From NCBI RefSeq assembly GCF_021502575.1, contig NZ_JAKFGN010000002.1, positions 496,001 to 560,000 on the forward strand: DNA of 64,000 nucleotides, given 5' to 3'. The position numbers and the translations under genes were made by a program. The notes under the pieces were generated by a model. That model was not told where the DNA came from. It searched no databases and saw only the letters and a list, made by a program, of their open reading frames with translations. Below, one piece after another: positions 19,285 to 28,226 of the stretch. The number at the start of each line of letters is the position of its first letter. The stretch's first letter is position 1. This DNA is from Bradyrhizobium sp. G127. Lineage in GTDB: Bacteria > Pseudomonadota > Alphaproteobacteria > Rhizobiales > Xanthobacteraceae.

Positions 19285-19632
19285 GGATTCCACCGTTTGA
19301 GCCGCCGGCTGGAGGGCTGGCCGCGCCCAGGTGACATGATAGTTCCCGGAATTATCCAACCGGCTCAAGTTCGTCGTCATCCAGGCCCTGGCTTCGCGCT
19401 GGGCGGCTGCGATTTCCGCCTCCGACATCAGGTCGGCGACTTCCCGCCGCAACGCGATGGCGTCCACCCTGCCCTTCAGCGCCGCGAGATTGAACCATTT
19501 GTGCGCGGCGACCAGATCGATCAGGCCGCTGCGGCCGGTCGAATAGATCATGCCGAGGTCGAACAGCACGTCGCCGTTCACTGTTGCTTCGATCGGCATC
19601 GCGGTGCCGGTATCGATCGTTCCCTGAAACAT
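19279..19632 (-). CDS. Sel1-like repeat protein
   Basis: This 117-residue protein contains DVLFDLGMIYSTGRSG followed by DLVAAHKWFNLAALKG, a Sel1/TPR-like repeat pair with the characteristic A-x-KW-x-x-x-A spacing. After it comes an acidic/Ala helix (MSEAEIAAAQREARAW). Such short proteins are frequent in Bradyrhizobiaceae; the role is unknown, though Sel1 repeats generally mediate protein contacts. No signal peptide is seen. Its 3' end just overlaps the last bases of the glycosyltransferase remnant. Confidence 0.75.
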   Translation of the reverse strand: MFQGTIDTGTAMPIEATVNGDVLFDLGMIYSTGRSGLIDLVAAHKWFNLAALKGRVDAIALRREVADLMSEAEIAAAQREARAWMTTNLSRLDNSGNYHVTWARPALQPAAQTVESL

Positions 19633-20498
19633 CCTGGTTCTCCGATTTCCCGCCGCGGCGAGCGCGGCCCCTGTCCGTATACTGTTCGATGCGCTGTTAT
19701 TTTGAGTGACGCGTATTCCGCAAATCCGGTTTCCGTTCTTGCGGAATACGCGTTCGCCGTTTCCCGGCTTATTGGGACCATATGACCCGTAAAATTTGAA
19801 TGGCAGTTTAAGTATCGCGATGAATCGAATCTGAACGCCCCTTTCCGGCAGCGGTCACGAAATTCCAAGAAATAGCCATTTTATAAGGGTTTTTCGACAG
19901 GCGTGAAAATCGATTCACCTTTGTATTTGGCGAAGCGATAACCATTGCGCGATCCGGTTGATATGAGTGACGTTCAGATGCGCCACCGGCCCCTTGGGCA
20001 GGTCCGGTCACCGGATGCAAGGGCACTGCGACCGTGGCCCCGTCTTCGCAACGGCAGCCCTCGTCCAGAGGACGCGCCTCACACACGACGGTTTCCGGAT
20101 GTCAAAATTCTTGGAGGCACCAAAGCTCTTGGAAAGGTCCAAGGCTGCCGACTGCCGCTGGGCTGCGAAGGCACGATCAGGCAGTGGCTCAAAAAAAACG
20201 AGGGCGTCGGTGAACACGTCAGGACCGAGATCTCACCAACATGCCTGCCGAGGCAGACTGCCGGGAAACTGCGAGGTCATCCCCCGCAACGAACGAAGAG
20301 CTCTTGAACTCTTCTGCCTGACCGCCGTTGAGAGCAAGCTCTCGCAGATTTGGCCGGGCCGTCTCGCCTGATGTCTCGCCGACACCCTCTTTCGTCGACC
20401 TGAGCCGCCGGTTCAAACTCGTTCTTGCGAACTGATCAGTCTGGCGGCTCTTGTGACGATGCCGGCATCATGTGCCGACAATTCCATAAGGCGGAGCC
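19633..20498. other. Gene-poor region (866 bp) with no recognised gene
   Basis: Apart from the inverted repeat at 19709-19753, I see nothing functional. Several overlapping open frames of 70-135 codons run through 19945-20416 on both strands. None has a good ribosome-binding site, and none resembles a protein I know. Given the dead gene next door, the stretch may be old degraded coding sequence. Confidence 0.45.
19709..19753. repeat. Perfect 15-bp inverted repeat
   Basis: ACGCGTATTCCGCAA (19709-19723) and its exact reverse complement (19739-19753) flank a 15-base centre. No T-run follows on either strand, so it is not a standard terminator. It is about 80 bp upstream of the Sel1-like gene start and could be a regulatory site or a relic of a small palindromic element. 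Confidence 0.6.
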
Positions 20499-20591
20499 TT
20501 ACTTCTTCTTCTTGGCGACCTTGCGGGTCTTCTTGGCAGTCTTCTTCACTGCCGACTTCGCCTTCTTCGCCTTCTTCGCTTTCTTGGCCAT
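20499..20591 (-). CDS. 30-residue lysine/alanine-rich, histone H1-like peptide
   Basis: A very short gene begins at ATG 20591, six bases after a strong AGGAGG. It encodes 30 residues, about half of them lysine, in an AKK/KKA pattern (MAKKAKKAKKAKSAVKK, then TAKKTRKVAKKKK) and ends at TAA 20499-20501. The ribosome-binding site and uniform codon use (AAG, GCG/GCC) argue for a real gene. The composition matches eukaryotic H1 tails and the tail of TopA in this same window (about residues 835-925), so nucleic-acid binding is plausible but unproven. It stands alone in a gene-poor region. Confidence 0.7.
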   Translation of the reverse strand: MAKKAKKAKKAKSAVKKTAKKTRKVAKKKK

Positions 20592-21185
20592 GTTGCCCTC
20601 CTAAGTTAGTGAGATGGCTTAATCGCTGTGTGCACTCGGGAATCGAAATGCACTTCATCTGGATTACACCAACGCATTCAAAAAAACAGTGTCCCGCTTA
20701 AGGAAGTGTTTACGTGCGAGGCGCGACGCACGACGCGAACACTTCACACAAGCATTGAAAGACAGTCGCGCGGCACTGCGTCGCTTGTACGAAACACACG
20801 CGCGGCATCACATCGGAATTCAAAGAAGTTACTGTGCCGCAATTGTTTCTTTCATCGTCGCACAATGCGCATCGCAATGATTATGAATTCAAGCAGACGG
20901 TCACGGCGGCCAAAAATGACGTTTCGCGGACTCTGAGTCGCGAATTTTGGCAATAAAAATATTTTCGGGAAAATTTGCTTTTTGCGCGATCGCCGCTCGC
21001 AACGGCGAACTTTTTCGGAATTTTCCAAGAGCCGATTCGCAAAACCGTTTCCGGTCCTGAGACGTTTTCCAAACCGGTGTGACCGTGTCGCGCGCTCGTC
21101 GCCATGTCGTAAAACGTAAAACGGACTGACCGAACGACGCGCGAGAGCGATGCTGAACGCGCCGGCGGCGGCGCGTTAACAATAT
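20592..21185. other. Intergenic region (594 bp) with no recognised gene
   Basis: The promoter of the lysine-rich peptide gene must lie at the left end, but no clear -35/-10 pair is visible. A weak plus-strand open frame (GTG 20689 to 20880) lacks a ribosome-binding site. At 20945-21030 the sequence is A/T-rich. An 8-bp inverted repeat (AACGCGCC/GGCGCGTT, about 21157-21178) lies just after gatB without a T-run, so it is only a weak terminator candidate. Confidence 0.4.
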
Positions 21186-22670
21186 TCAGATGCCGAGTTT
21201 GGTTTTGAGCAGGTCGTTCACCGCCTGCGGGTTTACCTTGCCGCCGGATGACTTCATGACCTGGCCGACAAACCACCCCATGAGCTGCGGCTTGGCGCGC
21301 GCCTGTTGGGCCTTGTCCGGATTGGCGGCGATGATGTCATCCACCACCTTCTCAATCGCGCCGAGATCCGTCACCTGCTTCATGCCGAGGCTGTCGACGA
21401 GCGCACGCGGGTCACCGCCCTTGGTCCAGACGATTTCGAACAAATCCTTGGCGATCTTGCCGGAGATGGTTCCTTCTCCGATCAGGTCGACGATCGCCGC
21501 CATCTGCACAGCCGAGACGGGCGACGAGGAAATATCCTGCCCTTCCTTGTTGAGCCGGCCGAACAATTCGTTGATCACCCAGTTGGCCGCGAGCTTGCCG
21601 TCGCGCGCCTTGTCGGCGAGCTCTGCCAGCACGGCTTCGTAGAAATCCGCACTCTCCCGCTCGGCTACCAGCACGCTGGCGTCGTACGGCGTCAGACCGA
21701 AATCGGCCATGAACCGCGCCCGCTTTTCATCAGGTAGTTCGGGCAGCTTTGATTTCAGGTCGTCCACATAGGCGGCGGTGAACTCCAGCGGCAGCAGATC
21801 AGGGTCGGGGAAGTAGCGGTAGTCGTGTGCCTCTTCCTTGGAACGCATCGAGCGGGTCTCGCCCTTGTTCGGATCGTAGAGGCGGGTTTCCTGCTCGATG
21901 GTGCCGCCGTCCTCGAGGATACCGATCTGACGGCGCGCCTCGTACTCGATCGCCTGTCCCATGAAGCGGATTGAATTCACGTTCTTGATCTCGCAGCGAG
22001 TGCCGAACGGCTCGCCGGGCTTGCGTACCGAGACGTTGAGGTCCGCACGCAGGTTGCCCTTTTCCATGTCACCGTCGCAGGTGCCGAGGTAGCGCAAAAT
22101 GGTCCGCACCTTGGCGACATAGGCCTGTGCCTCCTCGGATGACCGCATGTCCGGCTTGGAGACGATCTCCATCAGCGCTACACCGGACCGGTTGAGGTCC
22201 ACGAACGACATGGTCGGATGCTGGTCGTGCAGCGACTTGCCGGCGTCCTGTTCCAGATGCAGGCGCTCGATTCCGACAGGCACCGTCTGGCCGTCGCGCA
22301 ATTCGATGGTCACCACGCCCTCGCCCACGATCGGCGACTTGAACTGGCTGATCTGGTAGCCCTGCGGAAGGTCCGGATAGAAATAGTTCTTCCGGTCGAA
22401 GGTCGACTTCAGGTTGATCTTGGCATTCAGCCCGAGCCCGCTGCGGATGGCCTGCGCTACGCACTCCTCGTTGATAACAGGCAGCATGCCGGGCATCGCC
22501 GCGTCCACCAGCGAGACATGGTCGTTCGGCGCGCCGCCGAACTCGGTCGAGGCGCCCGAGAACAGCTTGGAGTTGGAGGTCACCTGGGCGTGGATTTCCA
22601 GGCCGATGACCATTTCCCAGTCGCCGGTGGCACCCTTGAGGAGTTTCGACGGTTTGACGGGTGCGTTCAT
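21186..22670 (-). CDS. gatB: Asp-tRNA(Asn)/Glu-tRNA(Gln) amidotransferase subunit B
   Basis: This 494-residue subunit of the GatCAB enzyme binds misacylated tRNA and activates the acyl group for amidation. Visible features are the cradle domain opening [11 protein letters not shown], the [17 protein letters not shown] motif, and a C-terminal YqeY-like tail ([18 protein letters not shown]). Start ATG 22670 is chosen because it lies 4 bp after the gatA stop and gives the family N-terminus; the longer frame runs back into gatA. It is the last gene of gatC-small ORF-gatA-gatB. Confidence 0.96.
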   Translation of the reverse strand: MNAPVKPSKLLKGATGDWEMVIGLEIHAQVTSNSKLFSGASTEFGGAPNDHVSLVDAAMPGMLPVINEECVAQAIRSGLGLNAKINLKSTFDRKNYFYPDLPQGYQISQFKSPIVGEGVVTIELRDGQTVPVGIERLHLEQDAGKSLHDQHPTMSFVDLNRSGVALMEIVSKPDMRSSEEAQAYVAKVRTILRYLGTCDGDMEKGNLRADLNVSVRKPGEPFGTRCEIKNVNSIRFMGQAIEYEARRQIGILEDGGTIEQETRLYDPNKGETRSMRSKEEAHDYRYFPDPDLLPLEFTAAYVDDLKSKLPELPDEKRARFMADFGLTPYDASVLVAERESADFYEAVLAELADKARDGKLAANWVINELFGRLNKEGQDISSSPVSAVQMAAIVDLIGEGTISGKIAKDLFEIVWTKGGDPRALVDSLGMKQVTDLGAIEKVVDDIIAANPDKAQQARAKPQLMGWFVGQVMKSSGGKVNPQAVNDLLKTKLGI

Positions 22671-22674
22671 GGGC

Positions 22675-24150
22675 TCACCACCACTTCTTCGCCGTGAAAT
22701 GTCCCGCCGCCTGCTCGATGACGTCACCGAGCGAGAACAGCGTTTCTTCATCAAATGGCCGGCCAATCAATTGCAATCCGAGCGGCAGGCCGTGGCCGTC
22801 CCTGCCGGCCGGTACCGCGATGCCGGGCAATCCCGCCATGTTGACGGTCACCGTGAAGATGTCATTGAGATACATCTCGACCGGATCGGCCTTGCCTTTC
22901 TCGCCGATGCCGAACGCTGCGGACGGAGTCGCGGGCGTCAGGATCGCATTCACGCCCTGCGCGAATACATCCTCGAAATCCTGCTTGATCAGGGTACGGA
23001 CCTTCTGCGCGCGCAGATAGTAGGCGTCGTAATAGCCAGCAGAAAGGACGTAGGTGCCGATCATGATGCGGCGCTTCACTTCCGGCCCGAACCCCGCGGC
23101 ACGGGTGTTCTCGTACATTTCCGCGATGTTCTTGCCGTTGACGCGAGCGCCGTAGCGCACGCCGTCATAACGCGCCAGATTGGACGAGGCTTCCGCTGGC
23201 GCGACGACGTAATAGGCCGGCAGCGCGTATTTGGTGTGCGGCAGTGAGACCTCGACAAGCTCGGCGCCCGCCGCCTTCAGCCAGTCGGCACCTTGGGCCC
23301 AGAGTTTTTCGATTTCAGCGGACATGCCGTCGAGCCGGTATTCCTTCGGAATACCGATCTTCATGCCCTTCACCGATTTGCCAACCGCGGCGACGTAATC
23401 CGGCACGGGGCGATCGACCGACGTCGTGTCCTTTGGATCGTGACCGGCCATCGAGCGCATCAGCATCGCGGTATCGCGCACGGTGCGCGCGAACGGCCCG
23501 GCTTGATCGAGAGAAGAAGCAAACGCCACGATTCCCCAGCGCGAGCAGCGGCCATAGGTCGGCTTGAGACCAACGATGCCGGTAAATGCCGCAGGCTGGC
23601 GGATCGATCCACCCGTATCGGTGCCGGTCGCGCCGAGACACAGGTTTGCAGCAACCGCCGAGGCGGAGCCGCCGGACGATCCGCCCGGCACCAGTTTCGC
23701 GTCCGAGCCATTGCGCCGCCACGGGTTCACTACCGGGCCAAACGCCGAAGTCTCGTTGGACGAGCCCATGGCGAATTCGTCGTTGTTGAGTTTGCCAAGC
23801 ATTACCGCGCCGTCGCGCCAGAGCTGCGATGTCACCGTGGATTCGTAGGGCGGGATGAAATTACCGAGGATCTTCGAGCACGCCGTGGTGCGAACGCCGT
23901 TAGTGGCGAACAGATCCTTGATGCCAAGCGGAATCCCCGCGAGCGGTCCCGCCTCGCCTTTGGCAATGGTCGCATCCGCTGCGCGCGCCTGATCGCGCGC
24001 CTGATCCGGGGTTTCCAGAATATAGGCGTTGAGTACGCGCGCTTTCTCCATCGCGACAAGATGTGCGTCGGTGAGTTCAAGCGCCGTGAAGGATTTTTGC
24101 GCGAGGCCCTCGCGGGCTTCGGCGAGCGTCAGGGACGTCAGATCAGTCAT
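22675..24150 (-). CDS. gatA: Asp-tRNA(Asn)/Glu-tRNA(Gln) amidotransferase subunit A
   Basis: This 491-residue amidase-signature enzyme releases ammonia from glutamine for the GatB active site. The triad is visible: Lys78 in [12 protein letters not shown], the cis-Ser in [10 protein letters not shown] (residues 157-164) and the nucleophile Ser182 in [12 protein letters not shown]. Full family length. Its start directly follows the stop of a small conserved gene (24151-24339), and gatB begins 4 bp after its end. Confidence 0.97.
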   Translation of the reverse strand: MTDLTSLTLAEAREGLAQKSFTALELTDAHLVAMEKARVLNAYILETPDQARDQARAADATIAKGEAGPLAGIPLGIKDLFATNGVRTTACSKILGNFIPPYESTVTSQLWRDGAVMLGKLNNDEFAMGSSNETSAFGPVVNPWRRNGSDAKLVPGGSSGGSASAVAANLCLGATGTDTGGSIRQPAAFTGIVGLKPTYGRCSRWGIVAFASSLDQAGPFARTVRDTAMLMRSMAGHDPKDTTSVDRPVPDYVAAVGKSVKGMKIGIPKEYRLDGMSAEIEKLWAQGADWLKAAGAELVEVSLPHTKYALPAYYVVAPAEASSNLARYDGVRYGARVNGKNIAEMYENTRAAGFGPEVKRRIMIGTYVLSAGYYDAYYLRAQKVRTLIKQDFEDVFAQGVNAILTPATPSAAFGIGEKGKADPVEMYLNDIFTVTVNMAGLPGIAVPAGRDGHGLPLGLQLIGRPFDEETLFSLGDVIEQAAGHFTAKKWW

Positions 24151-24339
24151 TCATTCATCAATCGGGTCGCAGTGGAAAGGTGAAGCGTTCTTCTTGGGCT
24201 TGGCTGCCGCGGCCTGAAGCATATCGAGCACGGCATCCATCGCCTTGTCGGGATCGGCTTCCTTGCCCTGCCGCTCCATGGCGTCGAGATATTCCATGTA
24301 GGCCGCGTAGGCCTTTTCGTCGCTGCATAACAGGCACAT
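24151..24339 (-). CDS. Small CxxC protein within the gat cluster, unknown function
   Basis: This 62-residue protein starts MCLLCSDEKAYAAYMEY, with a Cys2-x-x-Cys5 pair at the extreme N-terminus and a third cysteine near the end (PFHCDPID). The body is a charged, Ala-rich helix. Its stop codon abuts the gatA start exactly and it lies 17 bp after gatC, so it is translated with the amidotransferase genes. The cysteines could bind metal. I do not recognise the family and assign no function. Confidence 0.7.
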   Translation of the reverse strand: MCLLCSDEKAYAAYMEYLDAMERQGKEADPDKAMDAVLDMLQAAAAKPKKNASPFHCDPIDE

Positions 24340-24356
24340 GACGTTTGCCTCGGAGG

Positions 24357-24644
24357 TTATTCGACGACTTTGGGCACCAGGAAGAAGTGATCCTCCGTCG
24401 CGGGCGCATTGGCGAGAACTTTGTCCGGAATCTCGCCGTCGGTCACAACGTCCTGCCGCTTCTTCATCTCCATCGGCGTCACAGAGGTCATCGGCTCGAC
24501 ACCGTCGATACTAACCTCAGACAGTTGCTCGATGAACGCCAGCATTGCATTCAACTCGCCCTGAAGATGAGATACTTCTTCATCCTTCACCGCGATCCGC
24601 GCAAGACGCGCAATCCGGCGGACCGTGGCGGCATCGACAGACAT
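24357..24644 (-). CDS. gatC: Asp-tRNA(Asn)/Glu-tRNA(Gln) amidotransferase subunit C
   Basis: This 95-residue subunit stabilises the GatA-GatB complex. It begins [19 protein letters not shown] at ATG 24644, the family N-terminus, and contains the usual [14 protein letters not shown] helix and [10 protein letters not shown] loop. A longer open frame to 24683 lacks similarity. First gene of the gat cluster. Confidence 0.95.
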   Translation of the reverse strand: MSVDAATVRRIARLARIAVKDEEVSHLQGELNAMLAFIEQLSEVSIDGVEPMTSVTPMEMKKRQDVVTDGEIPDKVLANAPATEDHFFLVPKVVE

Positions 24645-24757
24645 GGGAGGAAGACTCCGGGTAACCGTTTCTGCCGCCCTCATAGAACATTTTACAGCAA
24701 AGGGGAAACCGCTTTGCAGGTGTAAATTGTCCTTTTGATTGAGGAGGTTGCGTGGTC

Positions 24758-25849
24758 CTATTTCGCCAGCTTCGATAACCGCGCAAGACCTTCCGCCGCC
24801 AAGGTGCGGGTCAGTTCCGCCGCACCGGTCTGCCGGCTGAGAGCGACCGACTGCCCGGCCCAGAGATTGGTGAAATCCACCCGGCCGAGTTTCTCGGCAC
24901 CCGCCTTGAGCGGAGCCAGCGCCGTCGCCGCATGAGGAAACGCGGGCGCATCAGGCGACAACGGCCCGACTTCGCGCATCAGGCGGTTTGCTACCCCCCG
25001 CGCCGGTCGGCCGGTCATCACGTTGGTGATGACAGTGGAATCATCCGTCGCACCGGCCAGAGCGGCCCGCCCCAAGGCGCTGGCTTTGGATTCCGGCGTC
25101 TGGAGATAAGCAGTTCCGATCTGGACGCCGGCCGCGCCGAGCGCGAATGCGGCGGCGATTCCCCGTCCATCCGCGATGCCGCCCGCCGCAATCACCGGCA
25201 CACGCACCGCATCCGCCACCTGCGGCACCAGCGCCATGGTCCCGGGCTGCGCTGCGATGTTCTCGGTCAGGAACATGCCGCGATGACCGCCCGCCTCCGC
25301 TCCTTGTGCGATGATGGCGTCCGCACCGTTCTGCTCAAGCCAGACCGCCTCCTTCACAATGGTTGCCGAGGCGATCACGATGGACCCGGCGGCCTTGACA
25401 CGCTTCAGCAGGACCTTGTCTGGCAGGCCGAAATGAAAGCTCACCACTTCCGGCTTCAATTCCTCAACCAGTTCGCACATCGCCACATCGAACGGAGCGC
25501 GGTTGGCGGCCTGGACGTCCATTTCCGGGTCCAGTTCCAGTTCCTTGTAGTAGTCCGCCAGCCGCTTGCGCCAGCCCGCCTCCCGCTCCGGGTCGGCGTC
25601 GACCCCTGTGTGACAGAAGAAGTTCATATTGACCGGCGCACTAACGCGCTGACGGATGATGTTGATCTGCTCGCGCGCCTTCTCGGCCGAAAGCATCGCG
25701 CAAGGCAATGAGCCGAGCGCTCCGCCCTCGCACGCGGCGATCACGAGATCGGCGTCCATCACGCCCGCCATCGGAGCCTGCACGATCGGAACGTCGATTT
25801 TGAACAGGTCGAGAAGTCTGCGGTCGGGCCACATGGGATTACTCTTCAT
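24758..25849 (-). CDS. Nitronate monooxygenase-like flavoprotein (NMO/2-nitropropane dioxygenase family)
   Basis: This 363-residue TIM-barrel protein has the NMO/FabK-like FMN pattern: [20 protein letters not shown] near the start, [17 protein letters not shown] and [21 protein letters not shown] in the phosphate-binding half. Such enzymes oxidise toxic alkyl nitronates, although many members have untested substrates. ATG 25849 is chosen; the frame extends upstream to 26137 but overlaps ruvX on the other strand and is unlike the family. It is divergent from ruvX. Confidence 0.85.
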   Translation of the reverse strand: MKSNPMWPDRRLLDLFKIDVPIVQAPMAGVMDADLVIAACEGGALGSLPCAMLSAEKAREQINIIRQRVSAPVNMNFFCHTGVDADPEREAGWRKRLADYYKELELDPEMDVQAANRAPFDVAMCELVEELKPEVVSFHFGLPDKVLLKRVKAAGSIVIASATIVKEAVWLEQNGADAIIAQGAEAGGHRGMFLTENIAAQPGTMALVPQVADAVRVPVIAAGGIADGRGIAAAFALGAAGVQIGTAYLQTPESKASALGRAALAGATDDSTVITNVMTGRPARGVANRLMREVGPLSPDAPAFPHAATALAPLKAGAEKLGRVDFTNLWAGQSVALSRQTGAAELTRTLAAEGLARLSKLAK

Positions 25850-25991
25850 GATAGTTGGGAATTGGCGCGGGCGTCGTTGCGGGGCCAACACATACTTAGC
25901 ATATCGCGATGCGAAACAGCCATGCACCTTCTCTGCGCCTGGCGTGCAGCCCCGCTTTGCACTATCCGCATGCTGCGTGTTATGCGGGGCA

Positions 25992-26480
25992 ATGCCTGCA
26001 CCCGTTTTACCGCTGATCGAGGCCGCCGCCCTTTGGCCTGCACGAGGCTCCCTGATCGGGCTCGACCTTGGCACCAAGACCATCGGCGTCGCGGTGTCCG
26101 ATCCCGACCGCAAGCTCGCAACCGGCATCGAGACCATTCAGCGCAAGACCTTCACCGCCGATGCCGCCCGGCTGCTGGCGCTGGCTGGCGAGCGCAATGT
26201 CACCGGATTCATTCTCGGCCTGCCGATCAACATGGACAGCAGCGAAGGTCCACGCGCCCAATCGACGCGCGCCTTCGCGCGGAATTTCTCGAGACTGACG
26301 GAATTGCCCATCGGCCTTTGGGATGAGCGCCTGTCCACCGTGGCGGTGGAGCGCGAATTGATCGGTATGGACATGAGCCGCGCCAAACGCGCCAAGGTGA
26401 TCGACGAACACGCCGCCATCTTCATTCTGCAAGGCGCGCTGGATCGGCTGCATACGCTGCGGCAATCGGGAGTGAATTGA
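25992..26480 (+). CDS. ruvX: Putative pre-16S rRNA nuclease / Holliday junction resolvase-like protein YqgF
   Basis: This 162-residue RNase H-fold protein has LIGLDLGTKTIGVAVSD (first catalytic Asp), GLPINMDSSEGPRA, DERLSTVAVE (acidic residue) and DEHAAIFILQGALD (last Asp). In E. coli YqgF matures the 16S rRNA 5' end. ATG 25992 gives the usual length; the frame is open further upstream without similarity. It ends 3 bp before the AEC permease gene. Confidence 0.93.
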   Translation: MPAPVLPLIEAAALWPARGSLIGLDLGTKTIGVAVSDPDRKLATGIETIQRKTFTADAARLLALAGERNVTGFILGLPINMDSSEGPRAQSTRAFARNFSRLTELPIGLWDERLSTVAVERELIGMDMSRAKRAKVIDEHAAIFILQGALDRLHTLRQSGVN

Positions 26481-26483
26481 CCG

Positions 26484-27410
26484 ATGTTGCCTATCGTTGC
26501 GGCTATCGTGCCGACCTTCCTGCTGATCGTAACCGGTTTCGTTCTTCGGCGCGTTCTCGTGAAAGATGAGACCCACTGGCTCGGCACCGAACAACTCGTT
26601 TACTACGTGCTGTTCCCCGCCCTGCTGTTCCGGACGCTAAGCCGGGCCAAGCTTTCGGAAGTTCCGCTGTTCGGTGTCGGCGGTGCACTGCTGATCGCCG
26701 TGCTGTTGATGGCCACGCTTTGCCTGACGTTGCGGCCGGTTCTGATGAAGCGGCTCGGAATCAGCGGTCCTTCATTCACCTCGGTCTTTCAGTGTGCCTG
26801 CCGCTGGCAGACATACGTCGCCTTAGCGGTCGCTGGCAGTCTGTATGGCGACATCGGTCTGACGCTGGCCTCGGTGGCGATGGTGGCAATGATCCCCATC
26901 CTGAACGTCATGGCGGTGTGGGTGCTGGCGCACTACGCCGCTCCCACGCGACTGTCATGGCCGCGCATTCTTTTGACGATCGCTCAAAATCCTTTTATCT
27001 GGGCCTGCGCGCTCGGACTGGCCGCCAATCTCTGCGGCCTGACATTCCCGAGATGGATCGATGAATTCATCGATGCGCTGGGACGTTCGTCGCTCGCCCT
27101 GGGACTGCTCGTTGTCGGCGCAGGGTTGCAGCTCAAGAGCGTGCTGCGCCCCGAAGCACCTGCGCTTCTGGCATGCGCCCTGAAACTGGTCGTGATGCCG
27201 GTCATTGCGGTGTCGCTCGGTCTTGCCTTCGGACTTTCAGGTCCCAACCTCGCCATCGTTGCCTGCTGCGCGTCGGTGCCGACCGCATCGAGTGCCTATG
27301 TGCTGGCGAGGCAGATGGGCGGCAATGCACCGCTCGTTGCGGAGATCCTGACCCTGCAGACGGTGCTCGCCGTCATCACCATGCCGATCGCCATTGCACT
27401 TGTGGCTTGA
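26484..27410 (+). CDS. AEC-family permease (auxin efflux carrier-like)
   Basis: This 308-residue membrane protein has about ten hydrophobic segments and the AEC pattern, beginning with a helix VAAIVPTFLLIVTGFVL. CRWQTYVALAVAGSLYGD lies mid-protein and CASVPTASSAYVLARQMGG in the second half is the conserved family motif. AEC proteins move organic acids or other small anions; the substrate is unknown. Co-directional with ruvX and 3 bp from it; convergent with the CPBP gene, 3 bp away. Confidence 0.87.
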   Translation: MLPIVAAIVPTFLLIVTGFVLRRVLVKDETHWLGTEQLVYYVLFPALLFRTLSRAKLSEVPLFGVGGALLIAVLLMATLCLTLRPVLMKRLGISGPSFTSVFQCACRWQTYVALAVAGSLYGDIGLTLASVAMVAMIPILNVMAVWVLAHYAAPTRLSWPRILLTIAQNPFIWACALGLAANLCGLTFPRWIDEFIDALGRSSLALGLLVVGAGLQLKSVLRPEAPALLACALKLVVMPVIAVSLGLAFGLSGPNLAIVACCASVPTASSAYVLARQMGGNAPLVAEILTLQTVLAVITMPIAIALVA

Positions 27411-27413
27411 TCG

Positions 27414-28196
27414 CTACGAATTGTTCGCAAGCAGGAAGGTCTGCAGGGTCGCGGCGAGGTTGTTGACGCCATGCAGGATCACCGTCAGCCATGTCGAGTT
27501 GCTGCGATAACGCAGGTAGCCGAATAACAGACCGATGGAAAAGACCTGCGCAAGGAAGAACCAGTTGTATTGCAAATGCATCGCGGTCCAAACCGCTGAC
27601 GACAACAGGATCGCGCCCACCGGCCGCAGAAAGGATTCCGACCATCCGCGATAGAGAAATCCGCGCGCGAGGAACTCTTCCGTGATCGGCGCCGCTACGC
27701 AGAAGGCGAATACCAGAAGCCACAGCGCGCCGTCAGCTCGCGCCGTTTTCAACACATCCACCATAAATCCCGGCGACGACTCCCGGCCTGCCGCGCGGGA
27801 AACGATTTCACAGACGACCATCAGCAACCCGAGACTCGCCATGCCTGCTACAAGCATCCGCCACGACGGCCAGCGCAACGCGAGATAATCCGCAAAAGAA
27901 ATCCGCGACCAGCGTATCGCGACCCACAGCGCGAGCAGGATCGCAGGCAATCCCATGATGACCGAGAGCGAGATGATGCGGCCGTTGGACGTCAAGGCCA
28001 CCAAGGTGTCGCGGTCGAGCGAACCGCCCCCGCGCCAGAGAAACCAGGCCACCACAGCGATCTGCCCGACAAACATCGCACCGAACAGGACAAGCCCCCA
28101 CAGACTGGTCCCGACGAATTTCCAGACGCGCGGCTCACGGCTCTTGCCTGGCGGCGACACTGGCGGCGCATCAACCGAACCTTCAGCAACGCTCAT
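27414..28196 (-). CDS. CPBP-family intramembrane protease
   Basis: This 260-residue protein has about six to eight membrane helices. The family motifs are present: ITEEFLARGFLYRG (Glu-Glu-x-x-x-R), MHLQYNWFF (motif 2, His) and LTVILHGVNNLAATL (motif 3, His/Asn). CPBP proteins are CAAX-protease/bacteriocin-processing relatives; the target is unknown. It starts 30 bp downstream of the acyl-CoA dehydrogenase stop on the same strand and may be co-transcribed. Confidence 0.87.
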   Translation of the reverse strand: MSVAEGSVDAPPVSPPGKSREPRVWKFVGTSLWGLVLFGAMFVGQIAVVAWFLWRGGGSLDRDTLVALTSNGRIISLSVIMGLPAILLALWVAIRWSRISFADYLALRWPSWRMLVAGMASLGLLMVVCEIVSRAAGRESSPGFMVDVLKTARADGALWLLVFAFCVAAPITEEFLARGFLYRGWSESFLRPVGAILLSSAVWTAMHLQYNWFFLAQVFSIGLLFGYLRYRSNSTWLTVILHGVNNLAATLQTFLLANNS

Positions 28197-28226
28197 GATG
28201 GATCTCCGGCAAATCCAGGCTGAATG

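Noticed and set aside
19945-20416. Several overlapping frames of 70-135 codons in the gene-poor region
   Set aside because: They compete on both strands, lack ribosome-binding sites and show no domain pattern.
20689-20880. A 63-codon plus-strand frame (GTG start) rich in Arg and Ala
   Set aside because: No ribosome-binding site, no similarity I know, and a biased composition typical of random high-GC frames.
21157-21178. A short G+C-rich hairpin after gatB as terminator
   Set aside because: Only 8 bp and no T-run downstream on the gatB strand; left as a weak possibility in the intergenic note.
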